Origin: JACKOB01 sp024234575
Lineage (GTDB): Bacteria; Pseudomonadota; Gammaproteobacteria; Pseudomonadales; Oleiphilaceae
Direction of reading: 5' to 3'
DNA: 64,000 bases
Assembly: GCA_051208035.1 (NCBI GenBank)
Contig: JBPJFZ010000006.1
Location: forward strand, 124,001 to 188,000
The position numbers and the translations under genes are program-made. The notes under the pieces are model-generated. The model had not been told where the DNA came from. It saw only the letters and a list, made by a program, of their open reading frames with translations, and made no database searches. Numbering within the stretch: the first letter of the stretch is position 1; every line of letters starts with the position of its first letter. Below, in pieces: positions 17,251 to 27,699 of the stretch.

Positions 17251-20200
17251 TTACTTGATTTCAAATGAGTAAATTAAGTCGAGTGAGCTATCCAGACCTG
17301 TCATGGCCTCGAGAAATAAGTCCGAATGCAACCTATAGCGTAAAGAAAGTGTATTCACTTCATCGAACAATTTAACCCCGTACTGAAGATAAAGATCGGG
17401 GGACAAGTAGCCGCTTACCTGTACACTGGTGCCTTCGTTTTCTGCTTGCGTGGAGATCTGAAAATCCGTCACACCAAGCTTGCCAACCACGTTTTCGGTA
17501 AACCAACCGTTGTTCGCCCCCATTCGGCCAAGCAAAAGATTCCCAGCAAGGCCAGCACCATAGGTTGAACCCGGTGCGGGTTTACGACCAGTCATAACGT
17601 AATGCAGAGCGGCCGTTTCCTCCATGGTGGGGTCAGAGAACACTTCCAGCTTTGGTTCGGATGCCTTACCGGTCAACCGAATACCCGCAACAACTTTTTC
17701 ATCCTCAATATTGCGCACCGCTTCGATATAAATATCAGGGTCTTCAAGCGCGCCATTAAATATTAATCGCCCTTCCCTTATTTCGAGTTTCTGTCCTAAA
17801 AACGAAAAGGAACCTTCCCGTGATGCCAACTGACCATCGGCAAACATGACGTTCTGCCGCTGTTTGATTTTGATTCCACCATCAATATAGGTTTGAACTC
17901 CCATCCCTTTAAACTGCACATCTTTGCCAAGATTGACACTGAGGTCCGTCGTTACTTTCCACTTCGACTCGACCGCTTTGCCTTCAGCGACAATAACAAA
18001 GTCTGAAGATGTCGATTTTGCATCAGGAGGTAGCTCGATAATTTCAATGCTGCCGTGTGGCACATCCACTTTACCACCCACAAACAATAAGCCTTCACGA
18101 ACCTTCACTTCAATATCTGGCCGAACATGCAGCTTAACACCATGAATTGGCGCAACCGTAATTTGTTCGGACTGCAGTCGTGACTCAAGGTACCATGGAC
18201 CAGCCCAATCCAGCAGTCCTTCAAGGTTTGCACCGCCTGCTGCCGTGGCAAAGCCGCCATTGAAATGCATATTAGTATCGTTTAGTTTACCGGCGATGTT
18301 AATTTTGCTGATCGGCTCAGGTAGCTGCAATGTATCTAACACGGCATTTTCCAGCGCCCACTGCCCGGAAATTTTTGGGTCGGTTAACGTTCCTGCTACA
18401 TTTAAAGAAGCACCCAGACTACCTTCAATGGTGTCGATGTCGGGTAAAACCCCTGCCAGCATGGCCAGATCGAAGTCATTTAAGTTGATCTTGCCAGACA
18501 TTTTCTTGCTGTTCTTTAAATCAGAGAGGGCCAATATCAGGCCGAACTCCCCTTCTTTACCAATGCCGAATCGCCCATTGACGTCGGCTTTATCACCTTT
18601 AACTTTTGAACTGGCCGATATACTTTTGATAATGAAAGGGTTATCTTTTCCACTATTGCGTTGCACCAGGTCAATGATGCCAATTTCAGAGGAATCAACT
18701 TGCATAACAGCCTCAAAAGGTCTGTTCTCTCTGCCCAAAAAGGATAATCGGGTGTCAAAAACACCTTGCAGAGCGGGTAACTCAGGCCAGTAGCGGGAAA
18801 ACCAGTTGGCAGGGAACGACTGCAGACCCACCTCCCCCCGATAGGCATCTTTAGTAAACGAAAAAGACTCATTGAGACAAACCCGTGCCGGCGAATCCGG
18901 CTGCATCGACGTTGTAGCCTGGGCCAGACAGAATGGCGCTATGTCTGCAGAGGGCGACTCAACATTTACTTTATAGCCAATCGATTGCAGTAAGCGCCAC
19001 TGCGCTTCCCGGTGTCGCACAACAAAATTAGCGCAAGCACCCGACCATATTGCTCCGACACTTCCACCCTGACAATCAAGCTGAACACTTGCATCAGTGT
19101 TAATTAACACTGAAGACCGAACGGTATGCGCGCTCTTATCCCCTGTTATACCTAAAGACACCGACGCTATCGCCTTCTCTCCTATTTGCAGTTGCTCCGC
19201 TTTAAGACTACCGGTTATGCCCTGGACGCCATGCTTACGGGCATCAAAATTCATCACGGTTTTAGCGCTCGAGTAATCCTGGTAGCTTAAATCCTGGGCC
19301 ACAATGTTGGCGACCAGATCTGCCGAGCTGACATGACCACTGAGAGACCCTCGACCGTTAATAACACCCGTAGCATCTTCAATCCAGCGGGACAAATCCA
19401 AACGCGAGAACTCGAATGTTAAGGGTGGGAAATTGCTACTTGGGACACTTCCCCAAAACACGCCACCATTAGCAGACAAACGGCTAGCGCCGAAATCAAG
19501 CGATGCCGACTCAATATTAAGTGACTCTGCAGGCTGCAGATGAAATGTGCCGTTTAGCGCTAGGGGCAGATCTTCTGACTTCTGCAAACCATGAATACGG
19601 ACCGGAGTCTTTAGGTTGCTGACAATCAGTTTAGAGGATGCCTCGTTCCCCTTAACCTTAATACCACCATTAATCGCACCCGCCGCAAAATCGACCACAT
19701 CGGATGGAATCATTGCCATCAGGGACGCGGGTAACAGCACATCCCGCATCGCAAACTGAAAATCCCACTGAGGTATTTCGCTTATTTGCAGTTTTCCACT
19801 ACCAGAAACAACGCCCATACCCCCTGAGCTGATATGCTTGCCACCAGTTTTGGCTGAGTGCTTTTTCTTTGCTGACAAGCCGTTAACGCCATTTACAAAA
19901 GCGAACTCCAGAACGGAAAAATCGAGAGAATTACCATCTAACGCAACATCAGCACCCGCCCTTAGTGTTGGCAGACCTGCAAGTGTTAACACAGTATCTG
20001 CAGAAAAATCCCACCTGTTAGTGCTAGTGTCACTGCCTGCAAGCACTACCACTTCACCCCGCAAATCATGCCCATCATAGAGTAAAACTGTGTCTTTTAG
20101 TGCCAGCCGCAAGTCCAGTGAATCCTCTTCCATTTCTGCAGTGAGCCTCACCAGACTGCTTACATTCAATGGCTGCTTTATGGGGGTGTCAATAAAGTCC

Positions 20201-21342
20201 ATCTCTGCTACACGCAGATTTATCTGCCCAAAAGGCCTGGGCAACAGCGCCATCTGAGCGTCGCCTGTCAGCTCTCCTTTTGTAGTATGTATCTTGAGTT
20301 TATCCAGCCAAACATGCTGGTTATCTTTAAGACCCGCGCTAAAGTCAATCTTTTCAATGGGCCACAATGGCGTCTTTATACTGGCTTGTACTTGCAGGGA
20401 CATATCCCGCAACGAGCCACTTGTCTGCAAGTTGATTTCATCGAGGCGAAAAGCATCGGCAGGAAACAGCCCATTTTCCGCGTATGCATCGCCTGATAAA
20501 AACTGCTCTGCCAAAGAAGCTGGCACCCGCCAAACGCTAGTGGACTGCATAGACAAGGTTACTGGCATTGCGTCATCAGAGAAATCGATAAAGCCACTAA
20601 AATTTCCCGGAAATTGCTGGTTCAGAGACAGGTCCAATACGTAAGCTAACCCCTGCCCACTAAGCTGAAAGGGAATTTTCAGTGTATTCTTGAAAACAGC
20701 ATCCAGGCCTAAATCAGCTAAGGCTTTTTGGCCAATTTGAACACTGCCATCGAGAGCAAGTGACCACTTATCAACCATTGAAAATGGGCCTGACGTAATA
20801 AAGTCTATACCGCGATATCTCCCAGCGATCTGCTCTATTGATAAGGCATCGCCGACCCAATTTGCCTTCAGCTTTATTTTTCGAACTTCTTCAATACTTT
20901 CGGGCAAGACAAACCGCAGCGTGTCTATCTCGCCATCATCGATATACATTGAAAATGGTGCTGGCACCTGCGGTAAACCGGACGATGCCTCTTCTTCGTC
21001 ATTATCATCAACACTATGAAAAACCAGCTGAAGCAAGCTAAAGTGAGTTTTCTCGATACAAAGAGAGGCAGACAAAAAACAAGAAAATGACCATTCAATG
21101 CTGGTGTTTTCAGCCTCTATATCAACAGCATCCGTTTTCCAGCGAAAGTAGTCGACATAGACGCCGGTTAACAAAGTACCGCGCCTGATTTCCAGCTGCA
21201 TGGGAGGTAATAAGTCGCTCAAATAACGGCCCAATAACCGTGGTGCAGACTCAGAAGTCAACGCCCATAAAACAAGAACAAGACTAAGTGTGAGAAACGA
21301 CAATATTGTCCAGCGTAATATTCGTCTCGTGAGGTGAATCAA
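17251..21342 (-). CDS. tamB: Translocation and assembly module subunit TamB (AsmA-like/DUF490)
   Basis: A 1363-residue protein, the usual TamB size. An N-terminal signal anchor (residues 10-28, RWTILSFLTLSLVLVLWAL) is followed by long beta-rich repeats of a periplasm-spanning groove and the C-terminal DUF490 domain (about residues 1030-1363) with GQKLEIREGRLIFNGALEDPDI-type and TGKASEPKLEVFSDPTMEETAALHYV-type sequence. It spans the periplasm with TamA and is linked to outer-membrane protein assembly and phospholipid transport. Its start overlaps the tamA stop by 4 bases (ATGA), giving translational coupling. Confidence 0.95.
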   Translation of the reverse strand: MIHLTRRILRWTILSFLTLSLVLVLWALTSESAPRLLGRYLSDLLPPMQLEIRRGTLLTGVYVDYFRWKTDAVDIEAENTSIEWSFSCFLSASLCIEKTHFSLLQLVFHSVDDNDEEEASSGLPQVPAPFSMYIDDGEIDTLRFVLPESIEEVRKIKLKANWVGDALSIEQIAGRYRGIDFITSGPFSMVDKWSLALDGSVQIGQKALADLGLDAVFKNTLKIPFQLSGQGLAYVLDLSLNQQFPGNFSGFIDFSDDAMPVTLSMQSTSVWRVPASLAEQFLSGDAYAENGLFPADAFRLDEINLQTSGSLRDMSLQVQASIKTPLWPIEKIDFSAGLKDNQHVWLDKLKIHTTKGELTGDAQMALLPRPFGQINLRVAEMDFIDTPIKQPLNVSSLVRLTAEMEEDSLDLRLALKDTVLLYDGHDLRGEVVVLAGSDTSTNRWDFSADTVLTLAGLPTLRAGADVALDGNSLDFSVLEFAFVNGVNGLSAKKKHSAKTGGKHISSGGMGVVSGSGKLQISEIPQWDFQFAMRDVLLPASLMAMIPSDVVDFAAGAINGGIKVKGNEASSKLIVSNLKTPVRIHGLQKSEDLPLALNGTFHLQPAESLNIESASLDFGASRLSANGGVFWGSVPSSNFPPLTFEFSRLDLSRWIEDATGVINGRGSLSGHVSSADLVANIVAQDLSYQDYSSAKTVMNFDARKHGVQGITGSLKAEQLQIGEKAIASVSLGITGDKSAHTVRSSVLINTDASVQLDCQGGSVGAIWSGACANFVVRHREAQWRLLQSIGYKVNVESPSADIAPFCLAQATTSMQPDSPARVCLNESFSFTKDAYRGEVGLQSFPANWFSRYWPELPALQGVFDTRLSFLGRENRPFEAVMQVDSSEIGIIDLVQRNSGKDNPFIIKSISASSKVKGDKADVNGRFGIGKEGEFGLILALSDLKNSKKMSGKINLNDFDLAMLAGVLPDIDTIEGSLGASLNVAGTLTDPKISGQWALENAVLDTLQLPEPISKINIAGKLNDTNMHFNGGFATAAGGANLEGLLDWAGPWYLESRLQSEQITVAPIHGVKLHVRPDIEVKVREGLLFVGGKVDVPHGSIEIIELPPDAKSTSSDFVIVAEGKAVESKWKVTTDLSVNLGKDVQFKGMGVQTYIDGGIKIKQRQNVMFADGQLASREGSFSFLGQKLEIREGRLIFNGALEDPDIYIEAVRNIEDEKVVAGIRLTGKASEPKLEVFSDPTMEETAALHYVMTGRKPAPGSTYGAGLAGNLLLGRMGANNGWFTENVVGKLGVTDFQISTQAENEGTSVQVSGYLSPDLYLQYGVKLFDEVNTLSLRYRLHSDLFLEAMTGLDSSLDLIYSFEIK

Positions 21343-23105
21343 AAGACACCTCCCATTGAGATGTGTACTCTGGGCGTCCCTGCATCTTCACCATCCAGGG
21401 GAAATGCAAGGTCCAGGCGGATTTGCCCGACTGGCGAAATCCAGCGGGCCGAAGGACCTATACTAGAATAGAAAGGCTCCGTCGTGCTGGTAAAAGCTCT
21501 CCCCGTATCGAAAAATACGCCAGTACGCCACTCATCAAATATTCGATAATTAAGTTCTAATCCGCCAACGTTTAAGTATCTACCACCGATCAGGTTGCCA
21601 TCGTCATCGCGGGTACCAAGGGACTCGTATTCATAGCCTCGAATCGACTGATCGCCTCCGGCAAAAAATCGGCGTGAAAACGGCACCTGCTCAATATCTG
21701 CCGCAGCGATTGCACCCATGTCGAGTCGAGCGACAAAGACCGCCTTGGGTGAAAAGACTTTGGTAAGCCAACGCACACCAAAAGTGCCCCGTAAAAATTC
21801 TGTGTCTGACCCTAGTGCAGGGTGACTTCCCTGCACACCAAAACGAACATAATAACCACTGTCTGGATCGCGTTCTTCATTTGACTCAGACCGACTCCAC
21901 GAGGCCGAAGGTACGAGAAAAAATGAGGCAATCTCAGTGGTCTCTGCTTCTCCATCCTCATTAACAAAGTCAGAACTGTTCCGCTCGTGGTCGATATTAA
22001 TGGCATAGCGATGCTGCCAATTCGTTTTTCGGCGATTATTAAATGCCACACCGAGAGTAGTGAGGATCGTGCGTGTATTCTCGACGGTTTTATCCTGCCA
22101 GCCGGTTTCAAAATCGAGAGACTGAGTTAGAGGTTTAACCAACGGGATTCTATAATTCACCCCAACTTCCTTCTTCGGACTGGAGATCTCTGCCGTACTG
22201 GTTAGCGAACCACCAAAACTCCCTGCGACGGGCCAACGCCAGCCTAACTTTGCTCGCGGACCAGTATCTGTACTATAACCTAAGCCAACATCAAGATAAT
22301 GGGCTTCTTTAACTTTCAGCAAAGCCAGCACATCAACTCTATTTTTCTCTTGTTTCTTTATCAGAACCTGTGCATCTTCGAAGTATCCACTTAGCGCAAG
22401 TTCTTTACGAAACAAGGTGACCTTTTCATTGTCATACAGCTCACCACTTTCGAAAGGCATAAGACGGTAAAGCAGACTGTCATCGAGGCCCTCTTGCTCA
22501 AACTTAACCTCACCAAAGCGGTAGCGCTCTCCGGACACAGCAATGAGAGAAACATCAGCACGTAGCTTTTGCAGATTTAGCTTTACCTCAGATGAGTCAA
22601 TACGGGCATCCATATAGCCAAAACGTGCGAGCAATTGCGTTAGCTCTTTTTTTGTCTGCTCGTATTGCCAGTGTTGCGCGCGCTCGCCAGTTTTCAGTAA
22701 AGGCGCAGCGACAACCTTTTGAATCGCGATCATATTCTCAGCAGGCCCAATCACTGAAACATTGACCTCTCCCCACAGCACCGGGCGCCCCAAGGTGACA
22801 TTTATCACTATGGACTCATCTTGCAAAAACTCGATTTCTGCGGTTGCACCATAGTAACCAAGCGCATGTGAAGCATCGTCAATATGTTTAAGAATACGCC
22901 GACGCACCAGTAAATCATTTTGCTTAATATCTGCCACAGCTATTTTGCCAATATGTGCCAGAATATTAGTGTCCACGTCAGCAACACCGCTATTTACCTT
23001 AATAGAAACATCAGCTAAAACCGTTAATGGTAAAAAACACAACACCAAGAGGGTGCGAACAGCAGGAGGCATGGTAAAGGCGATAGACCGCATTAAAGAA
23101 ACCAT
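21339..23105 (-). CDS. tamA: Outer-membrane translocation and assembly module TamA
   Basis: An Omp85-family protein: signal peptide (PPAVRTLLVLCFLPLTVLA), POTRA domains over about residues 30-240 of the mature frame, and a C-terminal 16-strand barrel with the Omp85 signature RRFFAGGDQSIRGYEYESLG and a final PRVHISMGGVF strand. It is the partner of TamB. Start choice is uncertain: the frame is open to a GTG at 23183, but the signal peptide fits only a start at the ATG at 23105 or 23093. Neither has a clear ribosome site; 23105 is given, about 588 residues. Confidence 0.92.
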   Translation of the reverse strand: MVSLMRSIAFTMPPAVRTLLVLCFLPLTVLADVSIKVNSGVADVDTNILAHIGKIAVADIKQNDLLVRRRILKHIDDASHALGYYGATAEIEFLQDESIVINVTLGRPVLWGEVNVSVIGPAENMIAIQKVVAAPLLKTGERAQHWQYEQTKKELTQLLARFGYMDARIDSSEVKLNLQKLRADVSLIAVSGERYRFGEVKFEQEGLDDSLLYRLMPFESGELYDNEKVTLFRKELALSGYFEDAQVLIKKQEKNRVDVLALLKVKEAHYLDVGLGYSTDTGPRAKLGWRWPVAGSFGGSLTSTAEISSPKKEVGVNYRIPLVKPLTQSLDFETGWQDKTVENTRTILTTLGVAFNNRRKTNWQHRYAINIDHERNSSDFVNEDGEAETTEIASFFLVPSASWSRSESNEERDPDSGYYVRFGVQGSHPALGSDTEFLRGTFGVRWLTKVFSPKAVFVARLDMGAIAAADIEQVPFSRRFFAGGDQSIRGYEYESLGTRDDDGNLIGGRYLNVGGLELNYRIFDEWRTGVFFDTGRAFTSTTEPFYSSIGPSARWISPVGQIRLDLAFPLDGEDAGTPRVHISMGGVF

Positions 23106-23328
23106 TATGTTAAGAAAGCGCTGATTAATGATTTTTATGGTTAGCAAATAACGATACCCTGAGAACTGAATAATGATGTCCACCTGACCGTGCCATTTTT
23201 AACACATCACGAATAATATCAATACAGGTTTGAGTGGATATAAAAGCGGAGCGCAACATTATTCTACATGATAAAAACGCTCTGACTCATTACTGATTTA
23301 TTAGAAAAGCAACGAAAGCGATACCTTT

Positions 23329-24051
23329 ATGTTAGCAGCACGAAGCGCGGCTATGTCAGACTCTTTACCTGTTTTTTTCGGTTACGTGCCAATGGGTATG
23401 GCGTTTGGCTTGTTACTTGAGAGTCAGGGTTTCCCCTGGTTCTGGGCAACACTCATGGGGCTGGTTATTTTCGCCGGTGCTGCCCAGTTTTTAGCGGTAG
23501 GACTGCTGGCAAGTAACGCGGGGCTTGTAGAAGTTGGCGTCACCACACTTCTTTTAAATTCGAGACACATATTCTATGGCCTATCAATGCTATCGCGGTA
23601 TCAGTTTGGCGGCTGGCAGAAGCAATACCTTATCTTCGGATTAACAGATGAAACCTACTCAATACTGTCATCCCGAATACGCCAGTTTTCCTCCCCACAA
23701 GAACAGCGTAGCTATCAGCTTTGGGTGACTGGTCTGAATCATAGTTATTGGGTAACGGGGTGCACCCTCGGCGCATTGATCGGCAGCATGGTGCATTTTA
23801 ATACGGCCGGTTTAGAGTTTACCTTGCCAGCATTGTTTATGGTGTTGGTTATCGAGCAGTACAAAACAACGCGAAAGTGGTTTCCTTTCATCATTGCACT
23901 GATTTCCGCCGCGCTGGCACTGATTTTGTTTTCCAAAAGCAGTATGTTGCTGGTCTCGATAATTCTGACACTATCTTTATTGTTAGGCTATCGACGCTAC
24001 CAGCCAACGATTAGCCATAACCAAACCATCGAGTCTAAAGAGTCAAACTAA
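23329..24051 (+). CDS. azlC: AzlC-family branched-chain amino acid exporter subunit
   Basis: A 240-residue membrane protein with the AzlC core: SLPVFFGYVPMGMAFGLLLE near the N-terminus, FAGAAQFLAVGLL, and TTLLLNSRHIFYGLSM, followed by several helices. AzlC and AzlD form a two-component exporter for branched-chain amino acids or analogues. The stop codon abuts the azlD ATG (TAAATG), so the two are coupled. It is divergent from tamA across about 220 bases. Confidence 0.93.
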   Translation: MLAARSAAMSDSLPVFFGYVPMGMAFGLLLESQGFPWFWATLMGLVIFAGAAQFLAVGLLASNAGLVEVGVTTLLLNSRHIFYGLSMLSRYQFGGWQKQYLIFGLTDETYSILSSRIRQFSSPQEQRSYQLWVTGLNHSYWVTGCTLGALIGSMVHFNTAGLEFTLPALFMVLVIEQYKTTRKWFPFIIALISAALALILFSKSSMLLVSIILTLSLLLGYRRYQPTISHNQTIESKESN

Positions 24052-24375
24052 ATGCCTGTAGAATCACTCCACCTCTTTCTGTTTATTCTGGTGATGGCCG
24101 TCGCAACTTTTATTACCCGCGCCGCCCCGTTTGTTATTCTCAAAAACCGAGGCGGCCACCCTGTCATTGAATACCTCGGCACATATCTGCCGCCGGCGAT
24201 TATGCTGCTATTGCTATTCTACTGTTTCAAGGATCTGGACACGAACAAGCACTTGCCGGGATTAGCCGAAGGGGTTTCTCTTGCAACGGTAACGGTACTG
24301 CACCTGGTATTCAAGCACCCGCTGCTCAGTATTGGCGCGGGTACTGCCTGCTACATGCTCATGCAAACCGCTTAG
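24052..24375 (+). CDS. azlD: AzlD-family branched-chain amino acid exporter small subunit
   Basis: A 107-residue protein with four predicted helices, containing TFITRAAPFVILKNRG and IEYLGTYLPPAIMLLLL, both typical of AzlD. It begins immediately after the azlC stop and has no visible ribosome site of its own beyond the azlC tail, which fits re-initiation. It is convergent with the binding-protein gene, with only 7 bases between stop codons. Confidence 0.92.
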   Translation: MPVESLHLFLFILVMAVATFITRAAPFVILKNRGGHPVIEYLGTYLPPAIMLLLLFYCFKDLDTNKHLPGLAEGVSLATVTVLHLVFKHPLLSIGAGTACYMLMQTA

Positions 24376-24382
24376 GGTGTAG

Positions 24383-25417
24383 CTACTCGTCATTCTGAAC
24401 GCACTCACCGGCAGTTGGCGAGTATTTACAGCGAACTTTTTTCATCAGCTTCAGGGCTTTGGGCTCGTAGTAACCTTCACCTTTTAAGGCGATACGAGAC
24501 TGCCGCATATACTCGCTGTAGTTGCCTTTGACATCTTCAGCGATGGCGATCCAAAAATGCTGTGGTATTTCACTCTCGGCCTTCGCTACCACTTCCAACA
24601 TTTCATCTGTCATTGACAACGAGTAGTCTCGCAAATGCTGGCCAAATCCTTCCGGAAACTGATCATGGCGAATAACAATTTGCAGCGATGTGTGCAGTAA
24701 GGGGTAATCCAGAATACCGCCACTGTCTAGCCCTTTGTATAGCTCCATCGTATTAAACGCCACTGCTGGGGCAAAAATAATATCCACGCTGCCATTATTA
24801 AACTGGCCAGAAAAGCTGGTAAGGCTGGAGTTAACAACCGAGCCACCAACACGCCGAACCATTTGTGCCGCAACAGGGTCATTATTTAAGACTGCCATTT
24901 TTTTTCCCTGGAAGGCTTCAACACTGTCTATTTGCTTATCGCGAACATAAATAAAGACAGATCCTATCGGCAAAATTCCGGCGATTTCGTAATGCCCTTC
25001 GCGCATTAACTTAGCAGCCTTCGGGCTGGATATTGTGGTCAGTATTGTTCTAAGTTCTTCATTCCCCGGTATCGCCCCAACGGCGTTGAAGGTCGACGTA
25101 AACTGGTTAAAATCCCGTACCGAGACATCCGTCATCATCGCTCCGGCACACTTGCCCGCTTTAAAGTCATTTGCCGCCACTTTCTCATCGGTGTAGACAT
25201 CAAGCTTTAACTGCACGCCCCAACCAATGGCTTTGGTAACCGCTCCCTTAATCAGGTTCACGACCGGCCCACCAGCACCCACCGGGTCCCACACGCAAAA
25301 CGTGCGTTCAACGATTTCGGCAGAGGCGCCAGCCGACAACATAGAGGCCAATACCAGCGCCATGCCCCTTAACTTGATCGTTTTTTTCGTAAGCGAATTT
25401 ACTGAACCGTGCGACAT
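24383..25417 (-). CDS. Putative periplasmic solute-binding protein (DUF6091-like)
   Basis: A 344-residue protein with a signal peptide (LRGMALVLASMLSAGASA, cut near residue 33) and a periplasmic-binding fold reminiscent of TRAP DctP proteins: FCVWDPVGAGGPVVNLIKGA at the mature start, then KAGKCAGAMMTDVSVRDFNQ, QGKKMAVLNNDPVAAQMVR and NNGSVDIIFAPAVAFN. It has Cys residues near both ends (FCVW and KVRCKY...GECVQ) that may form disulfides. No membrane transporter gene lies beside it, so it is an orphan binding protein here. I recall this family as 'putative solute-binding protein'; the ligand is unknown. Confidence 0.7.
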   Translation of the reverse strand: MSHGSVNSLTKKTIKLRGMALVLASMLSAGASAEIVERTFCVWDPVGAGGPVVNLIKGAVTKAIGWGVQLKLDVYTDEKVAANDFKAGKCAGAMMTDVSVRDFNQFTSTFNAVGAIPGNEELRTILTTISSPKAAKLMREGHYEIAGILPIGSVFIYVRDKQIDSVEAFQGKKMAVLNNDPVAAQMVRRVGGSVVNSSLTSFSGQFNNGSVDIIFAPAVAFNTMELYKGLDSGGILDYPLLHTSLQIVIRHDQFPEGFGQHLRDYSLSMTDEMLEVVAKAESEIPQHFWIAIAEDVKGNYSEYMRQSRIALKGEGYYEPKALKLMKKVRCKYSPTAGECVQNDE

Positions 25418-25559
25418 CTGATTTACCCTGCGGATTTGATTATTATGATTTTTTGTTTATGTAATAAGTGCCGCAATTGTCGCAAATACAAAGTATAAAA
25501 GGTGTGAATCAGTTCATGTCGACATGGGTTGCTACGATAAAAGCGAACACATGAACGCA

Positions 25560-25594
25560 AAAAAGCCAGAGCCGGTCACCCGCTCTGGCTTTTT
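25560..25594. terminator. Strong bidirectional terminator after the AAR-like gene
   Basis: AAAAAGCCAGAGC (25560-25572) pairs perfectly with GCTCTGGCTTTTT (25582-25594) around a 9-base loop; on the minus strand it ends in T6. It closes the transcript of the 683-residue reductase-like gene and separates it from the binding-protein gene downstream. Confidence 0.9.
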
Positions 25595-25647
25595 ATGGTC
25601 TTTCTACCTGGCAGCTCACACCACCAGGCAAACACGATCTAAACGTA

Positions 25648-27699
25648 CTATCCTGGTTTCCAGTTCTTACGATTCTCTAACGCCAACGTGCGAACGCGTT
25701 CAATATCTTCATCGGTATAGGCGCCGTTAACACCAGATATCGCCGCCAGCTTCATACCATGCTTCAAGCCCATTTTGTAGATTTCTTTAACCTTTTCCCA
25801 CTCGGTATTGCGTCCAATGGTAAAGACTTCAAAGCGACCTTCCAGAGCCAACACAATGGTTTCAGCCATGCAAGCAAATACCACATTAGGTGGAAGCTTG
25901 ATATCTCTCATGTGCAACTTACCATCCACCGGCAATTCAATTTCGCCAGATTCAATTACCAATACATCAGGACGTTTAGCAACTTCCTCTGGTGGTAAAT
26001 CCAGTGGTCGGGCAACGTCGGTAATAACACAGCCAGGCTTCACTCTCATAATATCGAGAATTTTCTTACCAGCACCAGAGGTTGAAGTAACAATCATGTC
26101 CATATCATGCAGATAATTGTCATAGTCGATGGTGCAAACAATTTTCGCATCGGGGGTATCTTTCAGCATGGATGCTTTCAGTTTTTCCAGCGTCTTCATA
26201 TTACGACCAGCCAGATAAACCTCTTCGAATGCCATGGCCAACAGACGTGCCGATACAGAACCGATCGCACCAGTCGCACCGATAACCATCGTTTTTGCAG
26301 GAATCTTCTTGCCTTTGGTGGCTTTTACCATTTTCATGCGACGCATTGCATCAGCAGCAGCCCACAATGCACCAGAAGCACTATAACTGTTACCGGTAGT
26401 CACCGGGATACTGGCACGCTTTGCTACGGTCACACCGGCATCACCAACAACTTTGGTGAACGCACCCAGCCCCATAATTTGGGCACCCATTTTCTCTGCC
26501 ATTTTGGCAGCGGCAAGCAAACGCTTATAGGTAAACTCAGGGCTGTGGGCCAACATTTCTTTGGGTGTGCCACCAACGGTAATCAGCCAGCCTTCAGCTT
26601 CTGCACCTGTGGGTGACTTAATGCCTTTCACTTCGGTGTAAACAAATGGTGGGCTGTATGCGACTGTCTTTTCAAGCGCCTTCATCACCGCCGGACCAGC
26701 AAGCTTCTTCGGAATGTGTGACACATTACGAATATACTCGGCAGAAAGCGGGTGAATAACGAATGCAAAGCGTCGAATATCACGGAACTTACCTGTCGGA
26801 TGAATCAGGTTGGGGTGAATGTTCAGTTCTTTAATAATTTCAGACATGTCTTCATTAGACAAATCTTCAGGGTCAACACCAGTTGCGCCCAGGATCATCG
26901 CTTCCAGCACGTTCACACCGATGGCCCGATGGAAGATATCTGGCGTGACATCGACGATCATATTGACTTCCGCTGCCTTAAACTGCTCCAGGAACGAATC
27001 GAGCACAGTGGAGGTAATCAGGGTTTTGCCTTCTAAACACTCTTTATTGCCATAACGCAGAATTTCGCTACATGTACCAACAATAACATGCGCTTCTTTC
27101 ATCGCGCTGCGAACCTGACTGGTAACCAGTTTAGAAATTTTCGGCACATCAGGTGTCATCGATTTCATCGGGTTAAGACGATTGAGATTGTGCTTACCCA
27201 TCGCGTACATTTCTAATGCTGTAATCGAGTTCAGCATTTTCGGTACGCCTGTTTGAATCACCGGGTCGGCAAATCTGATATTTTCGGTGTACTCCGACAT
27301 GGCCATCACCATTTCGTAGTTTTCCATACCAGATAAAAACAATACTTTATTGTTATTGAAGTAGTGGTTCAGCTCTTTTTGCACATAACGAACTGCCGCG
27401 CATTGCAGGATTCGACGAATACGTGCACCGGTAGTAACAGGAACCCGCGTTACCACATGCGTTAAACGCTGGGTTTCAGGGTGTTCGAAACGATAATCAC
27501 CAACTGCATAGTTATCGTTGACCATGCCAACACCCATGATGTCGCACTTACTCTGCAGGCGTTGTAACTGCTCCCATGCTTCGGTTTCGTTACCGTCAGT
27601 ACCAATACGTTGGACGGTAAATTCTTCGTCAAGAAACTTGGTGGTAAATTCGTAGTCCTGGCTCGATGGCCCCAAACTTATACTTATAATCTTTTTCAT
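25648..27699 (-). CDS. Two-part protein with C-terminal acyl-ACP reductase-like domain
   Basis: A 683-residue protein. From about residue 310 it follows the order of motifs in cyanobacterial long-chain acyl-ACP reductase (AAR): RFAFVIHPLS, a YSPPFV...GWLITVGGTPKEML region, GLGAFTKVVGDAG, TTGNSYSASGALWAAADAM, the NADP-binding VIGATGAIGS (from residue 472) and VFACMAETIVLALEGRFEVF. C610 in the last motif aligns by eye with the catalytic Cys of AAR. Residues 1-309 are extra, have no family I can name and look alpha/beta. AAR makes fatty aldehydes from acyl-ACP/CoA; the divergent alcohol dehydrogenase could act on such an aldehyde. AAGGG precedes the ATG by 6 bases. Cytoplasmic, no signal or membrane segments. 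Confidence 0.72.
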   Translation of the reverse strand: MKKIISISLGPSSQDYEFTTKFLDEEFTVQRIGTDGNETEAWEQLQRLQSKCDIMGVGMVNDNYAVGDYRFEHPETQRLTHVVTRVPVTTGARIRRILQCAAVRYVQKELNHYFNNNKVLFLSGMENYEMVMAMSEYTENIRFADPVIQTGVPKMLNSITALEMYAMGKHNLNRLNPMKSMTPDVPKISKLVTSQVRSAMKEAHVIVGTCSEILRYGNKECLEGKTLITSTVLDSFLEQFKAAEVNMIVDVTPDIFHRAIGVNVLEAMILGATGVDPEDLSNEDMSEIIKELNIHPNLIHPTGKFRDIRRFAFVIHPLSAEYIRNVSHIPKKLAGPAVMKALEKTVAYSPPFVYTEVKGIKSPTGAEAEGWLITVGGTPKEMLAHSPEFTYKRLLAAAKMAEKMGAQIMGLGAFTKVVGDAGVTVAKRASIPVTTGNSYSASGALWAAADAMRRMKMVKATKGKKIPAKTMVIGATGAIGSVSARLLAMAFEEVYLAGRNMKTLEKLKASMLKDTPDAKIVCTIDYDNYLHDMDMIVTSTSGAGKKILDIMRVKPGCVITDVARPLDLPPEEVAKRPDVLVIESGEIELPVDGKLHMRDIKLPPNVVFACMAETIVLALEGRFEVFTIGRNTEWEKVKEIYKMGLKHGMKLAAISGVNGAYTDEDIERVRTLALENRKNWKPG

